Shown here one piece after another: positions 16,118 to 23,558 of a stretch of DNA of 64,000 nt; position 1 is the first letter of the stretch, and every line of letters starts with the position of its first letter. Under the pieces are notes generated by a model. That model saw only the letters and a program-made list of their open reading frames with translations, was not told the DNA's origin and ran no database searches. The position numbers were made by a program, and so were the translations under genes. Source of the stretch: Paenibacillus spongiae (lineage in GTDB: Bacteria > Bacillota > Bacilli > Paenibacillales > Paenibacillaceae). The stretch covers positions 4,916,501 to 4,980,500 of the forward strand of contig NZ_CP091430.1 in the NCBI RefSeq assembly GCF_024734895.1, read 5' to 3'.

Positions 16118-18160
16118 ATGGTGAACAAGGTAACTGACGATACATTAATCAGTGAACAGCTAAAAAACGATGTAATAGCCGCTAACTACTTTGATTATGA
16201 AGAATTGTCACTTTCTCCAGATGACCGTGAAGCTCTGATCGTTTTCGGAAATTATGATATGCCTTATGAAGAATATGTTTATGGGAGGCGTAATCGTTCA
16301 ACCTGGCTCCTAAATCTTGTTAACGGCGATTACACTGAAATTCTGTCCTCTGATGAAGATGCCCATGCTCCACGCTGGTCTCCTGATGGAAGCATGATCG
16401 CTTATCTTTCTTGTATTTCTGGAAAAGCGGAAATTTGGGTAATGAATCAAGATGGTTCAGGGAAAAGACAAATTTCTAATACTCATTCCCCTGCACAAAA
16501 TCCTTTTCAATTTACAAAGCTTTGCTGGTCTCCTGACGGGAAGTGGATTGCGTACACGCTTATGCCAAATGGCGACAGACATTCTCTGAATTATGATTAC
16601 AGCAAGAAGAAACCCTCAACGGATATCATTGTTCATAAAACAAGGAAACAGGATAATAAGGGATACTTTGATTACATTTCTTCTCTATATCGATCCGAGC
16701 TGTATATTATCGACACGATTACTGGGGAAAACAGAAAGTTGATCCATCATTCGGATGGAGAAATTGACATAGTCGGATGGGATGTCGGAGGTACGATAGT
16801 AGTCAAAGAAAATAATGAACTGAAGGAAGTTTTCGTTTCTGGATCTGAACAAAAACTTTTGTATTCGGGAGATGCAGACCTAGTCAAAATGAAAGGTCGG
16901 ACCTTATATATCGCTTCAGTGTTGCATTCATCGGTTGAGATCAATTTTCTGGATGACGGTAAGTTTCAGCAACTTTGCAAAGTAGAAACTCCAGGATATG
17001 AAGTAAAACTCCATGATTTTAGTTTCGATGCATCTCATGTATTTCTTACAGCGCAAAGAGGATTATCCAATTATATGTTCTCAATAGAAACTTCCACAGG
17101 AGAACTGAAGCAGTTGACAGATGATGCAAGGGTTGTATATTCATATGGGCACACTGCCGGGGTAAAATGTTTGCACCAAGAAAACTCCCTAATTTTCCCA
17201 TACAGCGGTCCAAGCGAACCTATGGAAATTTGGAAATTATCTGAAACAGGAAATAAGGAGAAATTAAGTCACTTCAGCGATAAGGTCATTACTTACCCAA
17301 TTCCTGAAGTGAAGGTTATTAAATATGAGAGTGACGGCTGGAGCATTGAGTCGCTTCTTGTACTTCCCGTTGCATATGAACCAGGAAATCAAATTCCTAC
17401 TCTTGTGTATTTACACGGCGGACCCGAGGGAAAAATTATTGCGGATTTTAAAGAATTGAACTGCGCGGGAGGACAAAGTGCGGCTTTTTTCCTCGCCAAT
17501 CAAGGATACGCCGTGTTCATGCCGAATTTTAGGGGGAGCAGCGGATACGGCTTAGAATTTGAAAAGGAACTTGGGAACCAGCAAATTATGAGAAATCCTT
17601 TCAAGGATGTAATGACGGGTGTGGATTATTTGATAGAACAAGGAATTGCTGATCCCGATGCAATTGGAGTTTATGGATTCAGTTATGGCGGTGGACTTTC
17701 GACATGGATCGTCTCACAGACTGACCGTTTTAAGGGAGCGATTGGGATTTGTGGCATCCACGACTTTCTGCACTGGGATCGTAATTATGGAGTTCCTTTT
17801 CATGCCTTACGGCCCAACCGATTAGGGGAAGCTAATCCAAAGGATATGTGGCTCAAACCTGAAATATATAAAGAACTATCGTCACTAGAGAATATCGGGT
17901 CGCTTCAAACACCTGTCTTGTTGATTGAAACAGGGAACGAGAGGCAATGGGACGGTCCACGTTGGAATAGCGATGCAAAGACCCTATTCTTGGGTTTAGA
18001 GGGTCTCGGAATTGAAACTTATTTAGTATGTTATACTAAAGCCGATCATGGTAGCGGATGGAATCAAAAGTATCAAAGAGACTATTTAAATAGAGTTTTA
18101 GTATGGTTTGAGCATTGTCTAAAAGGAATGCCGTTACCAGAATGGTTTGCAATTAATTGA
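16118..18160 (+). CDS. S9 family prolyl oligopeptidase-like peptidase (phage cargo)
   Basis: A 680-residue protein with an N-terminal beta-propeller of TolB/WD40-like blades (HAPRWSPDGSMIAYLS; LCWSPDGKWIAYT) and a C-terminal alpha/beta-hydrolase. The nucleophile is S522 in YGFSYGGG, and H644 in KADHGSGW is the probable catalytic His. LVYLHGGPEG forms the oxyanion region. No signal peptide is seen, so it is probably cytoplasmic and cleaves or hydrolyses short peptides. A GGGAGG ribosome site supports the ATG. It lies inside the prophage on the opposite strand to the lytic genes and is AT-rich, suggesting horizontally acquired cargo. Confidence 0.9.
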   Translation: MVNKVTDDTLISEQLKNDVIAANYFDYEELSLSPDDREALIVFGNYDMPYEEYVYGRRNRSTWLLNLVNGDYTEILSSDEDAHAPRWSPDGSMIAYLSCISGKAEIWVMNQDGSGKRQISNTHSPAQNPFQFTKLCWSPDGKWIAYTLMPNGDRHSLNYDYSKKKPSTDIIVHKTRKQDNKGYFDYISSLYRSELYIIDTITGENRKLIHHSDGEIDIVGWDVGGTIVVKENNELKEVFVSGSEQKLLYSGDADLVKMKGRTLYIASVLHSSVEINFLDDGKFQQLCKVETPGYEVKLHDFSFDASHVFLTAQRGLSNYMFSIETSTGELKQLTDDARVVYSYGHTAGVKCLHQENSLIFPYSGPSEPMEIWKLSETGNKEKLSHFSDKVITYPIPEVKVIKYESDGWSIESLLVLPVAYEPGNQIPTLVYLHGGPEGKIIADFKELNCAGGQSAAFFLANQGYAVFMPNFRGSSGYGLEFEKELGNQQIMRNPFKDVMTGVDYLIEQGIADPDAIGVYGFSYGGGLSTWIVSQTDRFKGAIGICGIHDFLHWDRNYGVPFHALRPNRLGEANPKDMWLKPEIYKELSSLENIGSLQTPVLLIETGNERQWDGPRWNSDAKTLFLGLEGLGIETYLVCYTKADHGSGWNQKYQRDYLNRVLVWFEHCLKGMPLPEWFAIN

Positions 18161-18208
18161 TGTTGATGATTAGACACCTAGGTTCAACTAAAGAGACTCG
18201 ATAGCTCA

Positions 18209-18244
18209 AAGGATCAGATCGCAGTATCGGTTTGATCCTTTTTT
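18209..18244 (+). terminator. intrinsic terminator after the S9 peptidase gene
   Basis: AAGGATCA (18209-18216) pairs with TGATCCTT (18233-18240) and is followed by a run of T. It ends the cargo segment. The remaining 18,245-18,396 bases show no gene. Confidence 0.75.
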
Positions 18245-18396
18245 GTTGAAGTAATTGTAAAAGGATTTCAGAAATTTATTGAACTTACGGAGAACGATAG
18301 CTTAATTTTGGTAAGAGGCAGTCTAAGACTTTATTTCTTGTCCCAGACTACCACTGTATTTATATTGATCATTCTAGGACTTTAAAAACAACATCT

Positions 18397-18768
18397 TCAG
18401 AGATAAAGAAGCGAATTCGCAACCGATTCAATTCCGTCAAGAATTTTACGGTCAATCGTCTTGTCACAATAATCCCAGCCAGAGAAGCGAAGAATAGTAG
18501 CGGCTCGCGAATTTCCTCTTAGAAATCGGTACTCGATAACACTCTTTACGTCGTAGTCAACAATTTGATTAACTGCGCGTTCTATAATTCGCGTATATCG
18601 CGTCGTGCTTTCCTGTGCTTCTATTTGTTTGACTGTCTCTGGAGGGTTCCGTTCGAAATCGTCTAAAATCATTTTCATTCGACGATATCGGGAAAGCATC
18701 GCCTTAGCTTTTTCAATATCCTGCCTCGTTGCTTTTGGAAACAATTCCAATTGTTCATCAAGAGCCAT
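18397..18768 (-). CDS. ArpU-family late-gene transcription regulator
   Basis: A protein of about 123 residues like ArpU/RinA-type regulators that switch on packaging, structural and lysis genes. It has a charged helical N-terminus (LDEQLELFPKATRQDIEKAKAMLSRYRR) and a C-terminal sigma-like helix-turn-helix (VKSVIEYRFLRGN...ILRFSGWDYCDKTIDRK). The ATG at 18768 is preferred to one at 18777 because AGGGGA then lies 8 bases upstream. It ends the early operon, its normal place before the late block. Confidence 0.82.
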   Translation of the reverse strand: MALDEQLELFPKATRQDIEKAKAMLSRYRRMKMILDDFERNPPETVKQIEAQESTTRYTRIIERAVNQIVDYDVKSVIEYRFLRGNSRAATILRFSGWDYCDKTIDRKILDGIESVANSLLYL

Positions 18769-18841
18769 TGCCAACATTCCCCTCGTTCCTCTCTATGTGT
18801 TATAGTTGGATGAGGAAGAATGTTTTTGACTGTGCCCCCGG

Positions 18842-18857
18842 ATACCGTTCCCCAACG
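18842..18857. repeat. 16-bp dispersed repeat, copy 1
   Basis: ATACCGTTCCCCAACG is found again at 22,502-22,517. Here it sits in the loop of a hairpin (CCCCCG / CGGGGG) about 75 bases upstream of the ArpU gene. The other copy also sits beside a hairpin upstream of an early gene. Confidence 0.6.
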
Positions 18858-18872
18858 ACCTCGGGGGTTTTT

Positions 18873-18971
18873 CTATGACCAGAACAAATGTCCAGTAATT
18901 AGTCCAAACAGATATGCTATCAAGATCGACAATAAGAATTCTGTCTTCGACCGGCCTACCAGTACAATCAC
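18873..18971 (-). CDS. tiny membrane peptide, possible gene
   Basis: An open frame of up to 32 residues with a hydrophobic segment (KTEFLLSILIAYLFGLITGH) ending in LFWS. An AAAGGAG box precedes it, but the best start is unclear: the GTG at 18971 is too close to the box and a CTG ten bases after it is unusual. It lies between the helicase-distal gene and the ArpU gene. Small membrane peptides are common in phage early operons. Existence is uncertain. Confidence 0.35.
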   Translation of the reverse strand: MIVLVGRSKTEFLLSILIAYLFGLITGHLFWS

Positions 18972-19027
18972 ACTCCTTTCTATGATTTAATGTACTTCCG
19001 TATTCATTATGTTTCGTCACTATTGAT

Positions 19028-19303
19028 CTAGAATTGCATTTCAAGCTGGCCACCGATCACTTCTTCGACGAATCGATAGGCTTCCGACAGATTCGAGATA
19101 ACCCCTCGGTCCATTATGCTGCCTGCCGAACTGCACCACGTATAAGCAGCATTGCAGTATTGTGAAACGACGAATGCCTTCAATACGCCACCATGCATAC
19201 CGGCAAAGCGTTTGTCTTCAGTCAGCGCGACAATCTCGATTTCAACAGAACAGTTTTTAATGACTTTTTGTATAAATGCATGATTCTTCTCAAACTGTGT
19301 CAA
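19028..19303 (-). CDS. phage early protein of unknown function
   Basis: A 91-residue protein beginning (TTG start) LTQFEKNHAFIQKVIKN. The TTG at 19303 is selected because AGGAGG lies 6-7 bases upstream and because it begins 20 bases after the helicase stop; earlier starts would overlap the helicase in another frame. The product has a strand-rich centre (VEIEIVALTEDKRFAG) and one Trp-Cys (TWCSS) but no clear motif. I do not recognise it. It belongs to the replication operon. Confidence 0.6.
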   Translation of the reverse strand: MTQFEKNHAFIQKVIKNCSVEIEIVALTEDKRFAGMHGGVLKAFVVSQYCNAAYTWCSSAGSIMDRGVISNLSEAYRFVEEVIGGQLEMQF

Positions 19304-19322
19304 GCGCTCCCTCCTAACCGGC

Positions 19323-20681
19323 TTAATGACTTCGATCCAGTGAAACGAATTTATTGAAGTTCTTGAGGAATGCCAATTCAACTGTTCCCACTGGACCATT
19401 CCGCTGCTTAGCGATAATGATTTCGATAATGTTCTTCTTCTCGGATTCCTTATCGTAGTAATCATCTCGATAAAGGAATGCAACGATATCGGCGTCCTGC
19501 TCGATCGAACCAGATTCCCGAAGGTCGGACATCATCGGGCGCTTATCCTGTCGCTGCTCAACGCCTCGGCTAAGCTGGGACAGTGCGATTACCGGAACTT
19601 CAAGCTCCCGAGCGATCTGCTTCAAGGTACGAGATATCTCCGAAACTTCCTGTTGCCTGTTCTCTTTGCGTTCCCGGCTGGAAATTAACTGAAGGTAATC
19701 GATTAGAATAAGTCCAAGTCCTGCATCTTGTTTCTTTAATGCACGGCACTTGCTCCGGATCTCAGAGACAGTAAGCGCCGGAGTGTCGTCAATGAATATG
19801 TTGGCATCATTCAGGTTGCCGATCGCCATCGTAACGTTTTCCCAATCGCCTCCCTCCATGTAACCGGTACGGATACGGCTAGCATCTATGTTTCCTTCAG
19901 CGGAAATCATTCGGTTAACAAGCTGTGAGGCTGACATTTCGAGACTGAAGATAGCAACGGTCTGACCGGCCCTTACGCCAACGTTTTGAGCAATATTAAG
20001 AGCAAATGCCGTTTTTCCCACGGAAGGCCGAGCGGCAACGATAATAAGGTCATTTCGTTGGAAGCCGGATGTCATTTTGTCCAGGTCAGTAAATCCCGAG
20101 GGTATCCCGGTTACGCCATTCTCGGAACGATTATGATACCGCTGCTCTAATTCTTCGAAGTTACTTATGCAAACATCCCCGACTCGCTTAAACGTTTGCT
20201 CTGCAGCCGCTCGATCGGCCAGTCCTGCACCCGTTTCATGCATACCGGCAACAATAGACCTTGCATCACCTGAACGCATGGCCTCGATAAGCCTTTCCTT
20301 GTATTCAAGAATTGCTGCTCGCTGCAAATAGCGGTCAAGTACAATCCCGGCATAATGAGAAGCATTCGTCGCAGTCGGTACAGAATTGCCGAGTTTCGTC
20401 ATATAGCTAATACCGCCGACCTTGTCCAGTTCCTCACGGTCTTGCAGCGTTGACGTTAGGGTAACGATATCAATCGGCTTACCTTCATCCCTCATTTGAA
20501 CCATTACACGGAATAGCCTGGCATGAGGCTCGAAATAAAACTCATCCCCTCTTAACGTTTCACGGAGCTTGTCCAACGCTTCAGCCGATAAGATTGCAGA
20601 TCCTAGCGCTGCCTGCTCCGATTCAATGCTTCGCGGCATCCAGCTCTCATTGATTTCTACGAGCGGCGTTTCGTTCTGCAA
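19323..20681 (-). CDS. phage replicative DNA helicase (DnaB family)
   Basis: A 452-residue hexameric helicase that unwinds DNA at the phage fork. The N-terminal helical collar (ESEQAALGSAILSAEALDKL) is followed by a RecA-like motor with Walker A (ARPSVGKTAF, residues about 217-226), Walker B (LGLILIDYLQLIS) and the arginine/His motifs IALSQLSRGVEQR and SDLRESGSIEQDAD. A TTG start at 20681 overlaps the loader gene by 35 bases and follows GGGTGAGG. With the loader and DnaD-like gene it forms an SPP1-like replication module. Confidence 0.95.
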   Translation of the reverse strand: MQNETPLVEINESWMPRSIESEQAALGSAILSAEALDKLRETLRGDEFYFEPHARLFRVMVQMRDEGKPIDIVTLTSTLQDREELDKVGGISYMTKLGNSVPTATNASHYAGIVLDRYLQRAAILEYKERLIEAMRSGDARSIVAGMHETGAGLADRAAAEQTFKRVGDVCISNFEELEQRYHNRSENGVTGIPSGFTDLDKMTSGFQRNDLIIVAARPSVGKTAFALNIAQNVGVRAGQTVAIFSLEMSASQLVNRMISAEGNIDASRIRTGYMEGGDWENVTMAIGNLNDANIFIDDTPALTVSEIRSKCRALKKQDAGLGLILIDYLQLISSRERKENRQQEVSEISRTLKQIARELEVPVIALSQLSRGVEQRQDKRPMMSDLRESGSIEQDADIVAFLYRDDYYDKESEKKNIIEIIIAKQRNGPVGTVELAFLKNFNKFVSLDRSH

Positions 20682-21006
20682 ACTGCCTCACCCTTTCTTT
20701 TACACTCTCGGACGGCGGTACAGCAGTTCGCTGGTAATGATTAAGATCGCCGATAAATTGATTTGCATCCGCCCGAAGATGATCATGATATACGGTACTG
20801 TGATCTTTCCCTTTTCGCAAATCAGCTATCGTAGGCGGCCACGTTGGCGTCAATGCCGCATACTGTTCAAGGTTATCCCTAGCCATATCAAACGGTATGT
20901 CTGCCAGCAGTTTAGCCCATGAAGCGACCTTCTCGTCGTCGCCTCCGAAGTTTGAATAATAGCGATTGATGTAAGCGAATAGCGTATAAACTTCAGACTT
21001 CTTCAA
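20647..21006 (-). CDS. phage helicase loader (G39P-like)
   Basis: A protein of about 119 residues like SPP1 G39P, which binds and loads the replicative helicase onto initiator-bound origin DNA. Family features are the N-terminal SEVYTLFAYINRYYSNFGGDDEKV and a central TPTWPPTIADLRKG pattern, where P-P-t-i-a-e-L is typical. A TTG at 21006, overlapping the initiator gene end, gives a family-like N-terminus (LKKSEVY); an ATG-type start at 21045 adds 13 residues. It lies between initiator and helicase, the SPP1 order. Confidence 0.82.
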   Translation of the reverse strand: MKKSEVYTLFAYINRYYSNFGGDDEKVASWAKLLADIPFDMARDNLEQYAALTPTWPPTIADLRKGKDHSTVYHDHLRADANQFIGDLNHYQRTAVPPSESVKERVRQFAERNAARRNQ

Positions 21007-21733
21007 GCTCGGCTTCCCTCGCTTTCTGTTCAAAATAGGCTGCACGATCCTTTTGATTGCTAGATCCAGTTCGGTTGAACTTCTGGCTTTCGGCCTCTTT
21101 AAAAGCCGTAAGTGTCCTTATCCCTCGATCTAAGCAATTCTGGAGGATACCCCATAGATAGCGGATATCCTTGCGTTTCTGTCTCGTGAGATCAACAGCA
21201 TGGGTAATAACGCTAACCTCAATGCCCTCATCCATGAAGCCGGACAACTCCTGTGCAACGGTTGAACTGATTCTGCCTGGAAACAGATTTTCGAGAGCTC
21301 TAATCGCCTTCATGAAATTCAGGTCCACAATTTCAGACGGTTCACCACTATCTGGTTTAGTTTCGTTTAGTTTAAATAATGCTGAACCTTTTACCTCATG
21401 GTTTGCCTCATACTTTGCCTCATACTTTTCCTCACGGTTTACCTCATTTTTTGAGGTAAGAGGAATAAGGCGATACTTTCCGGCTTTTTTCTTGCCCTGG
21501 CTTATGTATTCGATCCTACCTTTCTGGACCAAATAGTTACGGTGCTTCGTCAGGGTGTTCTCGGTGACGCCTACTTTTGCCTGTAACAGGGGATTAGCTA
21601 CTGTAAACCACTCTGGCCATCCACTCTTATTTGCAGTCGCCATAAGGTGAAACCACAAAGTTTGTGTGGATGCTTCCAACGGATTTGTTTCGAGCCAATC
21701 GAAGAAGGCGTTCATCTCGCGCAAATAATTCAT
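20993..21733 (-). CDS. phage replication initiator, DnaD-domain protein
   Basis: A 246-residue initiator. The N-terminal half is a winged-helix domain (WFHLMATANKSGWPEWFTVA; GVTENTLTKHRNYL). The C-terminal half is a DnaD-type helical domain ending in the YLWGILQNCLDRGIRT motif (family pattern Y-l-x-x-I-L-x-x-W). The linker contains four-residue repeats (REEK, YEAK, YEAN, HEVK) that are encoded by tandem DNA iterons. It probably binds these iterons to start replication and recruits the helicase loader. The start has a GGTGAAG site. Confidence 0.88.
   Translation of the reverse strand: MNYLREMNAFFDWLETNPLEASTQTLWFHLMATANKSGWPEWFTVANPLLQAKVGVTENTLTKHRNYLVQKGRIEYISQGKKKAGKYRLIPLTSKNEVNREEKYEAKYEANHEVKGSALFKLNETKPDSGEPSEIVDLNFMKAIRALENLFPGRISSTVAQELSGFMDEGIEVSVITHAVDLTRQKRKDIRYLWGILQNCLDRGIRTLTAFKEAESQKFNRTGSSNQKDRAAYFEQKAREAELEEV
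21395..21454. repeat. five tandem 12-bp iterons, probable phage origin
   Basis: Five abutting 12-mers begin at 21395, 21407, 21419, 21431 and 21443: CTCATGGTTTGC, CTCATACTTTGC, CTCATACTTTTC, CTCACGGTTTAC, CTCATTTTTTGA. All share CTCA and a T-rich second half. They lie inside the initiator gene, where phages with DnaD-type initiators often keep their origin, beside an AT-rich stretch (TTTAAATAAT, 21371-21380). They also encode the tetrapeptide repeats in the linker. Confidence 0.75.
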
Positions 21734-21879
21734 ACTTCACCGCCTCGACGCCGTTCATTATTTCTTCACTTTGAAACTATGTAGCTGTCAAAGTGCATGA
21801 TGCAATTACTTACCTGCATCCTCGGGAGCCCGATCTGTTCGAGCTGCCGACGACAAAGGCAAATCCTTTGTCGCTTGCT

Positions 21880-22143
21880 TTAAGCCTCCGATCTTGCGCA
21901 TACTTGCTCTGACATATATACTGGAGTTAGTTGAATATTTAGCTTTACCTCGAAATGATCGCCCTGGCCGGCGGTCATTTTTCTTTTTGCCTCTGCGATT
22001 TCCGTTTCGATAGCTTCGATTTCCATCCATAAAATCCGATCCCAATTTCCTACTGGCTGCTGAGTGTGCTTCAAGCGTCGATAATGATCCGTCAAATCCA
22101 TGATCCGCTGCCGAGCTGCACGAAAATCATATGTAAGTTCCAT
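21880..22143 (-). CDS. small phage early protein of unknown function
   Basis: An 87-residue helical, charged protein (MELTYDFRAARQRIMDLTDH). The ATG at 22143 has a GAGGTGA site 5 bases upstream. A long amphipathic stretch (IEAIETEIAEAKRKM) suggests a coiled coil. I do not recognise it. It lies between an XRE regulator and the replication initiator. The interval 21,734-21,879 after it shows no supported gene, only a 9-bp hairpin (21,851-21,873). Confidence 0.6.
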   Translation of the reverse strand: MELTYDFRAARQRIMDLTDHYRRLKHTQQPVGNWDRILWMEIEAIETEIAEAKRKMTAGQGDHFEVKLNIQLTPVYMSEQVCARSEA

Positions 22144-22163
22144 GTTTCTCACCTCACGTTTTA

Positions 22164-22415
22164 TTAAGCTGCACCAGTGACTTGTAATACTGATTGCATA
22201 ATGGTTGCTGGGTCAATCCCATACAAAAAAGCAATTCCTGCTTCTGACGCGTTCGTGATCTTCGTCCAGTTCACAAACGTTGTGACATCAAGTGTTTTTT
22301 TGTCTTGCTCGATTTTGCTTATACATGACTGAGTTCGATGGAGAAGCCGAGCCAGTTTCTCTTGGCTGATCCCGGCTTTCTCACGAACAGTTTTTAATAG
22401 CATTCCAGCGGTCAT
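22164..22415 (-). CDS. XRE-family helix-turn-helix regulator
   Basis: An 83-residue protein with an XRE helix-turn-helix at residues about 5-60 (LLKTVREKAGISQEKLARLL then TQSCISKIEQDKKTL). The ATG at 22415 is chosen for its GGGGGTGA site; upstream in-frame starts lack one. The C-terminal part (AGIAFLYGIDPATIMQSVLQ) may dimerise. It is an early-operon regulator, target unknown. Confidence 0.8.
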   Translation of the reverse strand: MTAGMLLKTVREKAGISQEKLARLLHRTQSCISKIEQDKKTLDVTTFVNWTKITNASEAGIAFLYGIDPATIMQSVLQVTGAA

Positions 22416-22501
22416 AGTGACGTTCACCCCCTTCATTATTCCGAATTGGAATAAGTCCAAATTGGAATTTCAGGGAGAATCCGATGTTATAAAATAAAGT
22501 C

Positions 22502-22517
22502 ATACCGTTCCCCAACG
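22502..22517. repeat. 16-bp dispersed repeat, copy 2
   Basis: Identical to 18,842-18,857 (ATACCGTTCCCCAACG). It lies 87 bases upstream of the XRE gene start and next to a hairpin with CCCGACA / TGTCGGG arms (about 22,530-22,560). Confidence 0.6.
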
Positions 22518-22566
22518 TTATTGAGCTCGTCCCGACATCATGCGAATACAGTGTCGGGATCTATTT

Positions 22567-22683
22567 TTATGGATTTGGAATGTCATTAAATTCGACAACC
22601 CATTCAGCAGTATCGTAATCGGGTTCGAGATGTGTCCCATCTTCGTCGAAGGGTACAAGCACCAGCTCTTGATAGTTATTCAT
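22567..22683 (-). CDS. small acidic phage protein
   Basis: A 38-residue acidic protein starting MNNYQELVLVPFDEDGTH and ending FNDIPNP. An AAGGAGCTGATCAAA ribosome site precedes the ATG. It lies between two HTH genes of the early operon. Short acidic proteins in this place could act as DNA mimics or antirepressors, but nothing shows this. Too short for reliable family recognition. Confidence 0.5.
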   Translation of the reverse strand: MNNYQELVLVPFDEDGTHLEPDYDTAEWVVEFNDIPNP

Positions 22684-22776
22684 TTTGATCAGCTCCTTGG
22701 AGGGTTATGGATGAAGCAACAAATTAATATCTGTTCGCTATGCCGACATTTGGGAATTAATCTGCCTGACGAGTTC

Positions 22777-23109
22777 TTATTTTGCTCGCCAAACACGATG
22801 CCTTAATTCCGTCGGTTTAAAGACCTCAACCGTTTCTTTAATTTGATCTAAATTTTCCCGGAGACTAGACCGTTCCAATTCGTCCATAAATTCATCCAGT
22901 GTCGACAGCCGGAAAACATACCTTCCGCGAAGCTTAATATGAGGAACCTTCCCGGCTCGGACATCATTCATCAAGGTATCATGGCTGATACCGAGGTATT
23001 CAGCAGCTTCCTTTGCATCAACTGTCGCACGCTTGATGGCTGGTCGTTTTGCTAATTCCTCTAACACGATTGCACGGATTAGTTCGGATTGGTCCTGGGT
23101 GCTTTGCAT
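22777..23109 (-). CDS. excisionase-type helix-turn-helix protein
   Basis: A 110-residue protein with a MerR/excisionase-like helix-turn-helix (DAKEAAEYLGISHDTLMNDV) followed by the wing GKVPHIKLRGRYVFRLSTLDEFM, the common phage excisionase/HTH_17 layout. The ATG at 23109 (MQSTQDQ) is preferred because an AAAGGAG box lies 9 bases upstream. It is the second gene of the early operon. It probably directs excision or acts as a transcriptional regulator. Confidence 0.8.
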   Translation of the reverse strand: MQSTQDQSELIRAIVLEELAKRPAIKRATVDAKEAAEYLGISHDTLMNDVRAGKVPHIKLRGRYVFRLSTLDEFMDELERSSLRENLDQIKETVEVFKPTELRHRVWRAK

Positions 23110-23131
23110 TTGAAATAACTCCTTTCTGTTA

Positions 23132-23389
23132 TTAAGCAGAATCAATTTGTAATAATTTTGAGCTTTGCTCAAATTTTGCTTGAAAAAAAATAACATCATT
23201 CAACTCATTTAGGTTAACTCCGAATTTCTCTGCAATTGCAGGTAGATGTTTTGCCTTTAATTCGTTCTCACCTGTCTCAATTCGAGAATATCCACCTGGG
23301 GTTCGGAGGCCGAGGGCTTGTGCCATTTCATGGAGTGGAATTTTTTTATCAATCCGCATTTTTCTAAGCTTTTCATAATTAACAAGCAT
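23132..23389 (-). CDS. Cro-like XRE regulator, first gene of the early operon
   Basis: An 85-residue XRE protein (YEKLRKMRIDKKIPLHEMAQ then GYSRIETGENELKA). The ATG at 23389 has a GGTGGTGAG site 5 bases upstream. It is divergent from the repressor gene and is preceded by a strong promoter overlapped by an operator, the classical place of Cro. It should bind the same operators and favour the lytic path. Confidence 0.85.
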   Translation of the reverse strand: MLVNYEKLRKMRIDKKIPLHEMAQALGLRTPGGYSRIETGENELKAKHLPAIAEKFGVNLNELNDVIFFQAKFEQSSKLLQIDSA

Positions 23390-23407
23390 TTTTCTCACCA
23401 CCCAAAC

Positions 23408-23422
23408 TTGATGTTTAATCAA
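23408..23422. promoter_or_regulatory. phage operator O1
   Basis: Palindrome TTGATGTTTAATCAA, 19 bases upstream of the Cro-like start and downstream of the leftward -10 box. Confidence 0.75.
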
Positions 23423-23431
23423 CTTACGACT

Positions 23432-23461
23432 ATATTATTTGATGTAATATCAACTTGTCAA
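23432..23461 (-). promoter_or_regulatory. early leftward promoter
   Basis: On the minus strand TTGACA (23461-23456), an 18-base spacer and TAATAT (23437-23432) drive the Cro-like gene. Operator O2 fills the spacer, so repressor binding would exclude RNA polymerase. Confidence 0.8.
23439..23453. promoter_or_regulatory. phage operator O2
   Basis: Palindrome TTGATGTAATATCAA, located exactly between the -35 and -10 boxes of the leftward promoter. Confidence 0.78.
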
Positions 23462-23521
23462 CACAAATTTGCTATTTACTCAAATTACTTTCCCGTTAAA
23501 GATTGCAATGGTATTCTGAGT

Positions 23522-23536
23522 TTGATGTATTATCAA
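23522..23536. promoter_or_regulatory. phage operator O3
   Basis: Palindrome TTGATGTATTATCAA with a flanking T and A, 22 bases before the repressor TTG. It covers TATTAT, the likely -10 box of the repressor promoter (TTGCAA about 19 bases upstream), which suggests autoregulation. Confidence 0.75.
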
Positions 23537-23558
23537 ATTATTTAAGGGAGCGCTTATC

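Noticed and set aside
21851-21873. 9-bp perfect hairpin CGACAAAGG / CCTTTGTCG
   Set aside because: Not followed by a T-tract on either strand and lies just past the end of a small early gene; too little to call.
22711-22806. Plus-strand frame with a GGAGGG site and a CSLC motif
   Set aside because: Lies within the end of the excisionase gene and between minus-strand genes; 31 codons, no neighbour on the same strand. Probably chance.
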